A stretch of 64,000 bases of DNA. Origin: Cerina sp048266425 (lineage in GTDB: Bacteria; Bacteroidota; Bacteroidia; Flavobacteriales; Flavobacteriaceae). Made by a program: the position numbers and the translations under genes. Location of the stretch: the NCBI GenBank assembly GCA_048266425.1, contig JBLWZN010000018.1, positions 1 to 64,000 of the forward strand, given 5' to 3'. This document shows positions 23,758 through 32,470 of the stretch, piece by piece. The first letter of the stretch is position 1. Every line of letters begins with the position of its first letter. The notes beneath the pieces are model-generated. The model saw nothing but the letters and a program-made list of their open reading frames with translations, was not told where the DNA came from and made no database searches.

Positions 23758-25152
23758 CTATTGGAAAATCAATCGTTCCCTTTCTCCTTTTTCGTTGATC
23801 ATAGTTATACTGGTACGCTCGTATTTGGAAATAGCTCCAAAAAGATTTTTCGCACCCTGTTTATCCTTGATTTCCTTATTGTTTACGGCAATCAATACTT
23901 TCCCTTGCAAGCCATAGCCCCTATAGGTTTCAGGAACACCTACGATTTTCACCCCGGATTTGGTCCGGAATTTTTTCATATCATCCTTATTTAGATTTCG
24001 TACCTCGATTCCCATTACGGGAAGTACGATCGTTTGCCGCTCCTTAAGGGTAATGGGAACAACAAGGGTTTCGTTATCCCTTGCTATTGTTACACTTAAT
24101 TGGTCGCCAGGTCTTTTGGTAGCGATATAACCCATAAGATCGGATAATCGATGTATGTCAATTTCATCTATTTTTTTAATTATATCCCCATGTTGCAACT
24201 TGGCATCGTAGGCCCCGGATCCTTCTTCCACTCCGTCAATGTATACCCCATCCACCTCATTGAGTCCGTTTTCCACCGCATATGGGGAATTTGCAGGTAC
24301 ATAAGTAATTCCTAGGATACCTTTTTGTACGTTACCATACTCCATTATATCGTCTACTACTTTTTTGGCAATATTGCTTGGAACTGCAAAGGAATAACCA
24401 ACATAGGAACCAGTTTGGGAGGTAATTGCAGTATTGATTCCGATAAGGTCACCATTGGTGTTCACCAGGGCACCTCCGCTATTTCCTGGATTTACCGCAG
24501 CATCTGTCTGTAAAAAAGATTGGTTCCTTCCAAGATCTCTTGCTTTTGCACTTATAATCCCTGCTGTCACCGTGGAGGTAAGGTCGAACGGATTGCCGAC
24601 GGCCAAAACCCATTGACCCACTTTGGTGTTGTCCGAATCCCCAAAGGCCAAATAAGGCAAATTTTCATTGGGCTCAATCTTTATCAAAGCGATGTCCGAA
24701 TTAGGGTCGGTACCGATCAGTGTCGCTTCATAGGTTTTGTTGTTGTTCAAGGAAACCTCCAACTTGGATGCATTTTGAATAACATGGTTGTTGGTTACAA
24801 TATACCCGTCCGGTGAAATAATGACCCCAGATCCTATCCCTACCTGTGGTTGTTCCTCTCGTTGAAAGCCATAAATAAATTCCATAATGTTCCTCGGTCC
24901 GCTACTCACTATGCTCAAGTTTTTAACATGGACAACGGCATCAACCGTCTTTTGGGCGGCCATAGTGAAATCTACCTCATTGATACCCGCTCCAGCTGCA
25001 GAAGTAGGGGTGTAGCTCGCTGTAAAAGTTGGCGCCTTCGCTTCACTCGTTACAATTTTGTAGTTATTTTTTTCAAAAAGTAATTTATAGGAGCCTAAGG
25101 TTATAGCCCCCGCAAAAATTGATACCAACAATAAACTGCCGATTCTTTTCAT
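23758..25152 (-). CDS. degQ: DegQ/HtrA-family periplasmic serine protease
   Basis: A 464-residue Do-like protease/chaperone for envelope protein quality control. An N-terminal membrane/signal segment is followed by a trypsin-like domain with the catalytic triad in NNHVIQ, NSDIALIKI and NPGNSGGALV, then two PDZ domains (about 275-365 and 375-460). The second PDZ is compact. It stands alone, with a terminator downstream; the 380-base upstream gap would hold its promoter, but no clear housekeeping element was seen there. Confidence 0.93.
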   Translation of the reverse strand: MKRIGSLLLVSIFAGAITLGSYKLLFEKNNYKIVTSEAKAPTFTASYTPTSAAGAGINEVDFTMAAQKTVDAVVHVKNLSIVSSGPRNIMEFIYGFQREEQPQVGIGSGVIISPDGYIVTNNHVIQNASKLEVSLNNNKTYEATLIGTDPNSDIALIKIEPNENLPYLAFGDSDNTKVGQWVLAVGNPFDLTSTVTAGIISAKARDLGRNQSFLQTDAAVNPGNSGGALVNTNGDLIGINTAITSQTGSYVGYSFAVPSNIAKKVVDDIMEYGNVQKGILGITYVPANSPYAVENGLNEVDGVYIDGVEEGSGAYDAKLQHGDIIKKIDEIDIHRLSDLMGYIATKRPGDQLSVTIARDNETLVVPITLKERQTIVLPVMGIEVRNLNKDDMKKFRTKSGVKIVGVPETYRGYGLQGKVLIAVNNKEIKDKQGAKNLFGAISKYERTSITMINEKGERERLIFQ

Positions 25153-25533
25153 TTTGTTATTTAATTTGTAATTAATATTCCCTACCCAATAAGTACAGTA
25201 GTAGGGGTTAGATGTTTTAAAACAGTAAGATTAAATTCCTGTGACAATAGCAATTTATAAATAAAACAATGTAAAATTAACAGTTTTAAATCGGCATAGT
25301 AAATGGTTTAACGTCTTTTTAACTGCTAAATAACCCTTAAAAAAATAAAGAATTCATCTTGAATCCCGCTTTTGCGTGAAATGTTCTTAAAGCAATCCTT
25401 AAATTTATATTTTTTCCGCACCCCACGGGTGTCAAGATACTTAATAAAATTCGATGGCTTGATTGGTACAAAAGTATCGGTTCCAAACCAAAACTCTGGT
25501 GGAGTTCTTTATCTTTGCAATTCAAAATAGGAT
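25153..25533. other. 381-bp divergent intergenic region between degQ and dapF
   Basis: AT-rich and without a coding frame. It contains the candidate dapF -7 element (25510-25517) and a short hairpin CACCC/GGGTG near 25422. No housekeeping -7 element for degQ was found. Confidence 0.5.
25510..25517 (+). promoter_or_regulatory. Candidate -7 element of the dapF operon
   Basis: TATCTTTG followed by C matches TAnnTTTGC. The dapF start codon begins 17 bases downstream, which would leave a short leader. No TTTG is seen at -33. Confidence 0.5.
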
Positions 25534-26310
25534 ATGCTGCTAAACTTTTATAAATATCAAGGGACTGGGAACGATTTTGTAATGGTGGACAACCGTGGGG
25601 AAACATTTCCTAAGACCGATACTGAATTGGTTGCATTTTTGTGCGACAGAAAATTTGGCATTGGTGCAGATGGCCTTATTTTACTAGAAAACGATCTTAA
25701 GGAAGATTTTAGGATGATTTATTACAATGCGGATGGTAGGCCGGGAAGTATGTGCGGTAATGGGGGTAGATGTTTGGTGGCTTTTGCAAAGCTCTTGGGA
25801 GTTATAGATGATAAGACTACGTTTACCGCTGTGGATGGTTTGCATGAGGCGAGTATAAAAAACGGGATCGTAAGTCTCCGTATGCAGGATGTTTCCGAAA
25901 TAAGACAAGAGTCCAACTACACCTTTTTGAATACTGGATCTCCACATCACGTTCAGATTGTCAACAATTTAGCGGAGGCAAACATATATGAGGAAGGCAA
26001 AAGATTGCGTTATGGCCTTTATGGGGAAAAGGGTAGCAATATCAATTTTGTAGAACCCTTGGACGATGGTACATTTTCCGTTCGAACCTACGAAAGAGGG
26101 GTAGAGGATGAAACATTGTCCTGCGGTACCGGGGTAACCGCAACGGCGTTGGCCATGCATAAATTAGGAAAAACCAGCAAGGAGGAAGTGACCGTAAAAA
26201 CCTTGGGCGGCGCTTTAAGGGTCAGGTTTGACCCTTTGAGCAATGGGTATAGACATATTTATTTGATCGGACCGGCCAAATTGGTTTATAGAGGGGAGAT
26301 ATCATGTTAA
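25534..26310 (+). CDS. dapF: Diaminopimelate epimerase
   Basis: This enzyme converts LL- to meso-diaminopimelate for lysine and peptidoglycan. The 258-residue protein has the two-fold family pattern: FYKYQGTGNDFVMVDN at the start, the first catalytic cysteine in GSMCGNGGRCLVAFA (about residue 74) and the second in ETLSCGTGVTATALA (about 197). It is slightly short of the usual ~270 residues but complete. Its last 7 bases overlap the next gene, so the two are translationally linked; it leads a dapF-GNAT-mltG operon. Confidence 0.95.
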   Translation: MLLNFYKYQGTGNDFVMVDNRGETFPKTDTELVAFLCDRKFGIGADGLILLENDLKEDFRMIYYNADGRPGSMCGNGGRCLVAFAKLLGVIDDKTTFTAVDGLHEASIKNGIVSLRMQDVSEIRQESNYTFLNTGSPHHVQIVNNLAEANIYEEGKRLRYGLYGEKGSNINFVEPLDDGTFSVRTYERGVEDETLSCGTGVTATALAMHKLGKTSKEEVTVKTLGGALRVRFDPLSNGYRHIYLIGPAKLVYRGEISC

Positions 26311-26828
26311 AACTAAAAGGAGAGCGGTGTTATCTTAGGGCGTTGGAGCCCCAGGACCTTGAATTTCTTTATGAAATAGAGAACGACCCCTTGGTTTGGG
26401 AAATTAGCGGCACGACTACACCTTATTCCAAACACATTCTTAAGCAATATTTGAATAATGCCCATAAGGACATATTCGAGGTTAAACAATTGCGATTGGT
26501 AATTTGTGACAATGGGGATAAGGCGAAAGGTTTGATCGATTTGTTCGATTTTGACCCAAAGAACCATCGAGCCGGTTTGGGCGTCATTATTTTGGAGGAA
26601 AAGGACAGGAACAAAGGGTTGGGTACGGAAGCCATAACCTTAATGATCGACTATGGATTTACAATCTTGGACCTGCGTCAAGTTTATGCCAATGTATTGT
26701 CCGGGAACAAGGCCAGTGTTCATTTGTTTGAAAAACTCGGATTTAACCGAGTAGGCACCAAAAAACATTGGATATATTCCAATGGGGAATTCAAGGACGA
26801 GATTTTATTTCAAAAGTTTAGCGATTAA
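26304..26828 (+). CDS. GNAT-family N-acetyltransferase (RimJ/RimL-like)
   Basis: A 174-residue acetyltransferase. The LRALEPQDLEFLYEIEND opening resembles the RimJ/RimL/SpeG subgroup, and the acetyl-CoA-binding motif A is seen as EEKDRNKGLGTEAITLMIDYGF (about 95-115), followed by ANVLSGNKASVHLFEKLGF. The substrate is unknown. It overlaps dapF by 7 bases and mltG by 1, so the three genes form a tight operon. Confidence 0.88.
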   Translation: MLKLKGERCYLRALEPQDLEFLYEIENDPLVWEISGTTTPYSKHILKQYLNNAHKDIFEVKQLRLVICDNGDKAKGLIDLFDFDPKNHRAGLGVIILEEKDRNKGLGTEAITLMIDYGFTILDLRQVYANVLSGNKASVHLFEKLGFNRVGTKKHWIYSNGEFKDEILFQKFSD

Positions 26829-27871
26829 TGTATATAAAGAAGATTATTACAGCAATAGCCCTACTTGGTGTCGTGGCGGCAGGAATTTGGGCATATACCA
26901 TCTACAGGGCTATTTTTTCGCCGAATACCGATTTTGGGAACGAAGAGGCATTTGTGTTTGTTCGGACCAATGACGATTTTGACGATGTGGTACATCTGTT
27001 GGAACCCCTGTTGAAGGATATCGGCACTTTTGAGACCGTAGCCCAAAAGAAAGGGTATGCAACCCATGTAAAACCGGGTAAATATGCCATTAGGAAAGGC
27101 ATGAACAACAATGAAATAATCAACGCCCTGCGCAGCAGGAATCTTCCAGTAAAGGTGTCGTTCAACAATCAGGAGACCATTGCGGACCTTGCGGGTAGAA
27201 TTTCTACACAGATTGAAGCCGATAGTATGTCCATGGTAAAATCCTTTACGGATTCCCTGTTTTTGCAAGAGAACGGTTTTAATGAGGCTACACGATTGGC
27301 CATGTATATCCCCAACAGTTATGAGTTCTTTTGGAATACCTCTGCCGACGAATTTCGCGGGCGCATGCTAAAGGAATTCAAGCGGTTCTGGAACGAGGAT
27401 CGTCTGAACAAGGCCAAAAATGTTGGGCTTACCCCTCTGGAGGTCATTACTTTGGCTTCGATTGTAAACAAGGAAACCGCAAAAGTAGAAGAAAGGCCCA
27501 GGGTAGCGGGGTTATACCTTAACCGGTTAAAAAAGAATATGTTACTGCAAGCAGATCCAACCGTCATTCACGCTTTAAAGCTGCATTCAGGGAATTTTGA
27601 CACGGTTTATAAAAGAGTTTTGTACAAAGACCTGGAGCTGGATTCCCCTTACAACACCTATAAGTATATCGGACTGCCCCCAGGTCCTATCGCTATGCCC
27701 GATATTTCGGCGATTGATGCAGTACTAAATCCAGAAAAAAACGATTATTATTATATGGTGGCGGATGTTGAAAACTTTGGTTATCATAAATTTGCCAAGG
27801 ACTTGGCGCAGCACAACCGAAATAAAGAGCAGTACGTCCGATGGATCAACTCCCAAAAAATTGATCGTTGA
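26828..27871 (+). CDS. mltG: Endolytic peptidoglycan transglycosylase MltG
   Basis: An inner-membrane enzyme that cuts nascent glycan strands. The 347-residue protein has an N-terminal membrane helix (about 5-25), a LysM-like region (about 70-105) and the YceG catalytic domain with ASIVNKETAKVEERP (catalytic Glu near residue 218) and LLQADPTVIHAL, YNTYKYIGLPPGPIAMP near the C-terminus. Start and the preceding stop share one base (TAATG). Being in an operon with dapF ties it to cell-wall synthesis. Confidence 0.95.
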   Translation: MYIKKIITAIALLGVVAAGIWAYTIYRAIFSPNTDFGNEEAFVFVRTNDDFDDVVHLLEPLLKDIGTFETVAQKKGYATHVKPGKYAIRKGMNNNEIINALRSRNLPVKVSFNNQETIADLAGRISTQIEADSMSMVKSFTDSLFLQENGFNEATRLAMYIPNSYEFFWNTSADEFRGRMLKEFKRFWNEDRLNKAKNVGLTPLEVITLASIVNKETAKVEERPRVAGLYLNRLKKNMLLQADPTVIHALKLHSGNFDTVYKRVLYKDLELDSPYNTYKYIGLPPGPIAMPDISAIDAVLNPEKNDYYYMVADVENFGYHKFAKDLAQHNRNKEQYVRWINSQKIDR

Positions 27872-27967
27872 TGTATATAATCCCAAATTTTTAACATTTG
27901 AGCTAAAAAACTAGTCTTTTTGGGAAAATCTTAGGTAATTTAGACTTCAGGTAATACAATTCAGGTT

Positions 27968-27975
27968 TATATTTG
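27968..27975 (+). promoter_or_regulatory. Candidate promoter of the lysozyme-like gene
   Basis: TATATTTG followed by C matches TAnnTTTGC. A CTTC lies 19 bp upstream as a weak -33. It would give a leader of about 115 bases containing a GTATC/GATAC hairpin (28013-28027). Confidence 0.45.
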
Positions 27976-28099
27976 CAAAGTGAAATTTAAGCATTCTGAT
28001 TATATCATCTTGAGTATCAAATGATACTGGGAAACCAAATGGTTTTAAATGGTATTATCTCCTTTTGGAGCGGAAATTAAGTCTTAAGAAATCAAAACT

Positions 28100-28729
28100 A
28101 TGAGAAAGTGGATCAGATTGTTCTGTCCTCTTATCATGATTTTTATTTTGACGAGTTTTAGGTTTAAGCCAGCGAAGCTGGAGGTGCCCGATTCTCTAAA
28201 AGTAAATGGACCTACTGAAGTTTTGTTCCCCAAAAACAAAACTGTTTTTAAGCAAGTTATGGCGGTTCCTCCCTTTTTGGGAAGTTCCTATATCGGATTC
28301 AAGGAAGCTCTGGCTTTCAAGGAATCACAAGGTGATTATTTTACGATCAATACCTTGGGCTATTTGGGCAAGTACCAGTTCGGAATAGGTACTTTGCAAC
28401 TGATGGGAGTTTATAATGCTACCCGTTTTCTAAAAGATCCGGCACTTCAGGAGAAAGTTTTCCACACCAATATTGCGCGTAACAAATGGATTCTTAGAAG
28501 GGACATCCCAAGATTCGTCGGCCAGCGTATAAATGGTGTAGAAATTACGGAATCCGGGATTTTGGCGGCTGCACATTTGGCCGGAGCAGGAAATGTTAAG
28601 CGTTTTTTACGCTCTCATGGTGAATTTGATGTTAATGATGAGTTTGGGACCAACATCAATTCTTATATGAAAAAATTCTCGGGATATGATATTTCCCATG
28701 TATCACCAAAAAGGAATGCGAAAATTTAG
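28100..28729 (+). CDS. Exported lysozyme-like (transglycosylase) protein
   Basis: A 209-residue protein with a signal peptide (about 1-24). The middle resembles a lysozyme/lytic-transglycosylase fold: the helix EALAFKESQGDY (about 75-85) carries the likely catalytic glutamate, followed by NTLGYLGKYQFGIGTLQLMG, where GxYQFG is the usual substrate-cleft motif. The C-terminal part has AAHLAGAGNVKRFLRSHGE. It probably cleaves peptidoglycan. It is downstream of mltG with its own promoter and terminator. Exact family not certain. Confidence 0.7.
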   Translation: MRKWIRLFCPLIMIFILTSFRFKPAKLEVPDSLKVNGPTEVLFPKNKTVFKQVMAVPPFLGSSYIGFKEALAFKESQGDYFTINTLGYLGKYQFGIGTLQLMGVYNATRFLKDPALQEKVFHTNIARNKWILRRDIPRFVGQRINGVEITESGILAAAHLAGAGNVKRFLRSHGEFDVNDEFGTNINSYMKKFSGYDISHVSPKRNAKI

Positions 28730-28757
28730 CTGTATGCTATATGCATATCGCTACGCG
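28730..28757. repeat. Degenerate 7-bp period repeat
   Basis: Four heptads CTGTATG, CTATATG, CATATCG, CTACGCG follow directly after the stop codon. Part of the heptad class described in findings. Confidence 0.5.
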
Positions 28758-28815
28758 TTCCCTAAACTTAATATTAGGATAATGTATTAAAAAGTTACAC
28801 TGTGAAAATGAGAGG

Positions 28816-28843
28816 ACCTTGGCGGAAACGTCAAGGTTTTTTT
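28816..28843 (+). terminator. Terminator of the lysozyme-like gene
   Basis: ACCTTG pairs with CAAGGT, extended by a GCG/CGT near-match around GAAA, and is followed by seven T. Confidence 0.7.
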
Positions 28844-28860
28844 ATATTGGTTCCCAATGG

Positions 28861-28890
28861 ATAGTTGCGTACGGCGCATGGCGTTGTGCG
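28861..28890. repeat. Degenerate 7-bp period repeat, related to the one at 32.4 kb
   Basis: Heptad-spaced GTTGC, GTACGGC, GCATGGC, GTTGTGC units. By eye 23 of 28 positions equal the tract at 32394-32421. Confidence 0.5.
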
Positions 28891-28903
28891 AAAAGACAAA
28901 AAA

Positions 28904-29626
28904 TCAGGCCTGAAAAACAAATAGGGTAGGGCGCTTGTGCAAATTCACTGACTCTTTTTTCCACTCGCTAACCGATTTTGTGGCTATAAATTCAGTCGGC
29001 AGGGTAATATCGCAGGCAATACAGAGCATTGTCTGATTTGCCAATGTCCTGAGAAGTTCTTCCAGAAGTTTATCGTTCCTATATGGGGTCTCTATAAATA
29101 GTTGCGACTGGTTGTGATCCCTGGAATGTTTTTCAAGTTTTTTGATGGTACTTTTTCTTTCTGCCGAATCTATGGGCAGATATCCGTTAAAAGCAAAGTT
29201 CTGACCATTTAAGCCGCTTGCCATCATAGCCAATACAATGGAGGAGGGTCCTACCAAGGGCACGACCCGAATGTTCTTTTCATGGGCAATTTTCACGACA
29301 TCGGCTCCCGGGTCGGCAATTCCCGGGCACCCTGCTTCCGAGAGTATTCCCACATTATATCCTTCCAAACAGGGATCCAAAAAGGAGGCAATGACCTCTG
29401 GTTCTGTATATTTGTTCAATAATTCTATGTGAAGTCCCGGTTGGGATTTTTTGGAATATATTTTTTTGATGAACCGTCTCGCCGTTTTTTCATTTTCAAC
29501 TATATAATGATCAATATGTTCAACGGCCCTTTTAATGGAAATGGGCAATACCTCTAAGGGTTCATTGTCCCCTAAGGTGGTCGGTATCAAAAATAGCTTT
29601 CCATATTTATTGTTATCCTGCCCCAT
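28904..29626 (-). CDS. SAM-dependent methyltransferase, RsmI-like tetrapyrrole-methylase fold
   Basis: A 240-residue protein of the tetrapyrrole (corrin/porphyrin) methylase fold, closest to RsmI, which 2'-O-methylates C1402 of 16S rRNA. It keeps LFLIPTTLGDN at the start, SEAGCPGIADPGADVVKIAH (near 95), VPLVGPSSIVLAMMASGLNGQNFAFNGYLP and LFIETPYRN. It lacks the longer C-terminal tail of true RsmI and its first motif is altered (IPTTLGD rather than VATPIGN), so it may be a paralogue with another target. It lies downstream of the phosphatase gene. Confidence 0.82.
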   Translation of the reverse strand: MGQDNNKYGKLFLIPTTLGDNEPLEVLPISIKRAVEHIDHYIVENEKTARRFIKKIYSKKSQPGLHIELLNKYTEPEVIASFLDPCLEGYNVGILSEAGCPGIADPGADVVKIAHEKNIRVVPLVGPSSIVLAMMASGLNGQNFAFNGYLPIDSAERKSTIKKLEKHSRDHNQSQLFIETPYRNDKLLEELLRTLANQTMLCIACDITLPTEFIATKSVSEWKKESVNLHKRPTLFVFQA

Positions 29627-29701
29627 TGGTCCATTTATTGTTTTTTTATCTATAAAGTTTGAGTGTAAAGGCTAATCGGTTATCGGACTTTTTAGCCGTT
29701 G

Positions 29702-30163
29702 TTATTTGGGCGACTGCAATCGTTGGGCAATGGCGTTGCAAGCAGTGTCCAGTAAATAATACACCGTTTCAAAACTATCAGCTTCCTCATGATAAGGGTC
29801 CGGCACTTCCGAAATCCCCATATCGACTTCCTCCATGAGTAATTTTACCTTGTCCCTATCTTGCTTGTCCGTCGCAAGTTGAACAATATTTTCATAATTC
29901 CATCTATCCATAGCATAGATCAGATCAAACTCCTTAAAATCTTCAACATTGAACTGTCTGCAACGCTGACCAGAAATGTCGATACCATTTTTGCGAGCCA
30001 CCGCAATGGAACGTGGGTCCGGTTTCTTGCCTATATGGTAATTTCCCGTACCCGCGGAATCTACTTGAATACTCTTTGAATCGACCTTGCTTTTAAGAAT
30101 ACCTTCGGCCAACGGGGACCTACAAATATTTCCCAGGCATACCATTAAGATTTTTAGTGCCAT
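29702..30163 (-). CDS. Low-molecular-weight protein-tyrosine phosphatase
   Basis: A 153-residue phosphatase. The P-loop CLGNICRS (C-X5-R; cysteine at residue 9) is followed by PLAEGILK, and the general-acid aspartate lies in EVPDPYHE (near 120). It dephosphorylates tyrosine residues, or possibly arginine residues as in some bacterial members. It lies between dnaA and the RsmI-like gene on the same strand, flanked on the dnaA side by heptad repeats. Confidence 0.92.
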   Translation of the reverse strand: MALKILMVCLGNICRSPLAEGILKSKVDSKSIQVDSAGTGNYHIGKKPDPRSIAVARKNGIDISGQRCRQFNVEDFKEFDLIYAMDRWNYENIVQLATDKQDRDKVKLLMEEVDMGISEVPDPYHEEADSFETVYYLLDTACNAIAQRLQSPK

Positions 30164-30180
30164 ACTTGCTCTTGTAAAAG

Positions 30181-30215
30181 TACCTAGTATTTAGTACAAA
30201 GTATCAAGCAATTGC
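30181..30215. repeat. Degenerate 7-bp period repeat
   Basis: TACCTAG, TATTTAG, TACAAAG, TATCAAG and CAATTGC units in register. The sequence TACAAAG also occurs in the tract inside prmC. Confidence 0.55.
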
Positions 30216-30277
30216 AAAGTTGGTAGGGAACCCTTGCAATTAAAATTGAATATCTGACTTCGGAAAGGCTATTATGT

Positions 30278-30312
30278 GGTACTTTGTACTTACTTCTTTG
30301 TACCCAATACTA
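30278..30312. repeat. Degenerate 7-bp period repeat, inverted relative to 30181-30215
   Basis: GGTACTT, TGTACTT, ACTTCTT, TGTACCC, AATACTA. Read on the other strand these give AGTACAA-like units, so the two tracts face each other between the phosphatase and dnaA. Confidence 0.55.
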
Positions 30313-30327
30313 TTTTCATACTATTTT

Positions 30328-31755
30328 CTAGGAGAACTTTTTGGAAAGATCCTCGATATACTTTTTGAACTGTTTATCGGTCTCGGCCAAATTATCTACG
30401 GTTTTACAGGCGTGGAGCACTGTTGCATGGTCTCTTTTCCCAATTTGGGAACCTATGCTGGCCAAGGAAGCCTTAGTGAACTTTTTGGCAAAGAACATCG
30501 CCAATTGACGGGCTTGGACAATATGTCTCTTCCGGGTCTTTGACTGCAGCGTGGCCACGTCCATCTCGAAATAGTCAGAAACCACTTTTTGAATATAATC
30601 TATAGATACCTCGCGCTTGGTATTCTTAACAAATTTTTCTACCACCTGCTGTGCCAATTCCAAAGTGACTTCTTTCTTGTTAAAGGAAGATTGGGCAATA
30701 AGTGAAATGATCGCACCTTCAAGTTCCCTGATATTGGTCTTGATGTTACGGGCTACATGATCCACGATATCATCCGGAATGTCAACGCCGTCCCGGTACA
30801 ACTTGTTCTTTAAGATAGAAACCCGGGTCTCATAATCCGGGGTCTGCAGTTCGGCAGAGAGCCCCCACTTAAAACGCGAAAGCAACCGCTGCTCAATATC
30901 CTGCATGTCCACTGGTGCCTTGTCGGAAGTAAGGATTACCTGCTTCCCATTTTGGTGCAAATGGTTGAATATATGGAAAAAGACATCCTGGGTTCCGGAT
31001 TTTCCGGACAGAAATTGTACATCGTCTATGATAAGTACGTCTATCAATTGATAGAAATGTATAAAATCGTTTCGGGTATTTTTCTTTACCGATTCTATGT
31101 ACTGTTGGGTAAACTTTTCTGCGGAAATATATAGTACAGTCCGCTCTGGATATTTATCCTTGATATCTACACCAATCGCATGGGCCAAATGGGTCTTTCC
31201 AAGACCGACCCCTCCAAAAACAAGTAGTGGATTGAAGGAAGTGCCGCCCGGTTTATTGGCAACTGCCATTCCCGCAGATCGGGCAAGCCTATTGGAGTCT
31301 CCTTCCAAAAAGTTGTCAAAACTGTAATTGGGATTTAGCTGGGATTCTATTTTAATATTCCGGATTCCAGGAATTACAAAAGGGTTCTTAAGTTCCGGGT
31401 TTTTCGACTTTATGGCTACTTCCAGTTCCTGCGGGGCAACTTGCTGTGACCTGTTGGAACTTGGGATCCGTTCTGTAAATGGTTCCTTGTTGCCATAGGT
31501 ATTCTCCATTTTGATGATGTAGATCAACTTGGCATTTTCGCCAAGCTCCTTGGTCAAGGAAACTTTGAGCAATTTTACGTAGTGCTCTTCCAGCCATTCG
31601 TAGAAAAACTTACTGGGAACCTGTATGCTTAAGGAGTTTTCGGATAGCTTTACGGGCTTAATCGGTTCAAACCACGTTTTGAATGCTTGCGGTTGGATGT
31701 TATCTTTGATAAAAGCCAAACAGTTGTTCCAAACGGAAGTAGCAGTAACATTCAT
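30328..31755 (-). CDS. dnaA: Chromosomal replication initiator DnaA
   Basis: This AAA+ protein opens oriC and loads the helicase. The 475-residue protein has domain I (1-80, with WFEPIKPVKL), a variable linker, the AAA+ domain with Walker A GGVGLGKTHLAHAIG (near 180) and Walker B VLIIDDVQFL, and the C-terminal DNA-binding domain with the signature RDHATVLHACKTV (near 440). It is monocistronic or leads to the phosphatase gene. No cluster of TTATCCACA DnaA boxes was seen around it. Confidence 0.98.
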   Translation of the reverse strand: MNVTATSVWNNCLAFIKDNIQPQAFKTWFEPIKPVKLSENSLSIQVPSKFFYEWLEEHYVKLLKVSLTKELGENAKLIYIIKMENTYGNKEPFTERIPSSNRSQQVAPQELEVAIKSKNPELKNPFVIPGIRNIKIESQLNPNYSFDNFLEGDSNRLARSAGMAVANKPGGTSFNPLLVFGGVGLGKTHLAHAIGVDIKDKYPERTVLYISAEKFTQQYIESVKKNTRNDFIHFYQLIDVLIIDDVQFLSGKSGTQDVFFHIFNHLHQNGKQVILTSDKAPVDMQDIEQRLLSRFKWGLSAELQTPDYETRVSILKNKLYRDGVDIPDDIVDHVARNIKTNIRELEGAIISLIAQSSFNKKEVTLELAQQVVEKFVKNTKREVSIDYIQKVVSDYFEMDVATLQSKTRKRHIVQARQLAMFFAKKFTKASLASIGSQIGKRDHATVLHACKTVDNLAETDKQFKKYIEDLSKKFS

Positions 31756-31962
31756 TTTAAAGTTAATCTTAAATTAGCTTAGAGATTAGGTTTGTTGGTC
31801 TATGGTTTTGCCGGACGAATCATCCTTTATAGAACTGTGGCAAATATGTGAACAAAAATCTTAAAAAAAAAATCGTGGGGCATAGGTTTTAATGTTTTTT
31901 TTTATCATGTTGGACGGCAATTCAAACTAGATTTTAAATATATAGTTTTTAAGTGAATTAAT

Positions 31963-32361
31963 ATGGTTTTTAACGAAATATCTTTTAGGGTCCGATACGG
32001 TGAAACCGATCAAATGGGCGTGGTCTATTATGGCAATTATGCACAGTATCTGGAGATGGGAAGGGTTGAATGGCTTAGGAGTCTGGGGATTTCTTACAAA
32101 AGCATGGAAGAAAACGGTATTATGCTGCCCGTGATTTCATTACAGATAAAATATTTAAAATCGGCTGTGTACGATGACCTTATCACGGTTGCCACCCATT
32201 TAAAAAAAACACCCTCGGTAAAGATAGAATTTGACTACAGGATATTTAACGAAGCTGGCGAAATATTGGTTGAGGCCAATACGGTTTTGGCGTTTATGGA
32301 TCGAAAAACGAAACGGCCCGTTAAATGTCCGGATTATCTACTGAATAGGATGGCGGAATAA
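31963..32361 (+). CDS. ybgC: Acyl-CoA thioesterase, YbgC/FcbB family
   Basis: A 132-residue hot-dog thioesterase. The opening VRYGETDQMGVVYYGNYAQYLEMGRVEWLR carries the family's active-site aspartate (D16-17 region) and the following helix. It hydrolyses short acyl-CoAs; in proteobacteria YbgC sits with the Tol-Pal genes, which are absent here. It is divergent from dnaA and transcribed alone. Confidence 0.9.
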   Translation: MVFNEISFRVRYGETDQMGVVYYGNYAQYLEMGRVEWLRSLGISYKSMEENGIMLPVISLQIKYLKSAVYDDLITVATHLKKTPSVKIEFDYRIFNEAGEILVEANTVLAFMDRKTKRPVKCPDYLLNRMAE

Positions 32362-32370
32362 CAGTTTTTG

Positions 32371-32426
32371 GCTATTCGCTTTTCGCTATACGCAGTTGCA
32401 TAAGGCGTATGGCGTTCAGCGTTTGA
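32371..32426. repeat. Degenerate 7-bp period repeat (eight units)
   Basis: GCTATTC, GCTTTTC, GCTATAC, GCAGTTG, CATAAGG, CGTATGG, CGTTCAG, CGTTTGA in perfect register, just after the YbgC stop codon. The second half is a diverged copy of 28861-28890. Confidence 0.6.
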
Positions 32427-32470
32427 CCTGCTTGCCAAAAAATGGGCAGTAGCACCTAAAATCAATGAGG

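Noticed and set aside
31756..31962. Possible replication origin next to dnaA
   Set aside because: No TTATCCACA-like boxes and no AT-rich repeat array beyond short A or T runs were found in this gap or in the phosphatase-dnaA gap.
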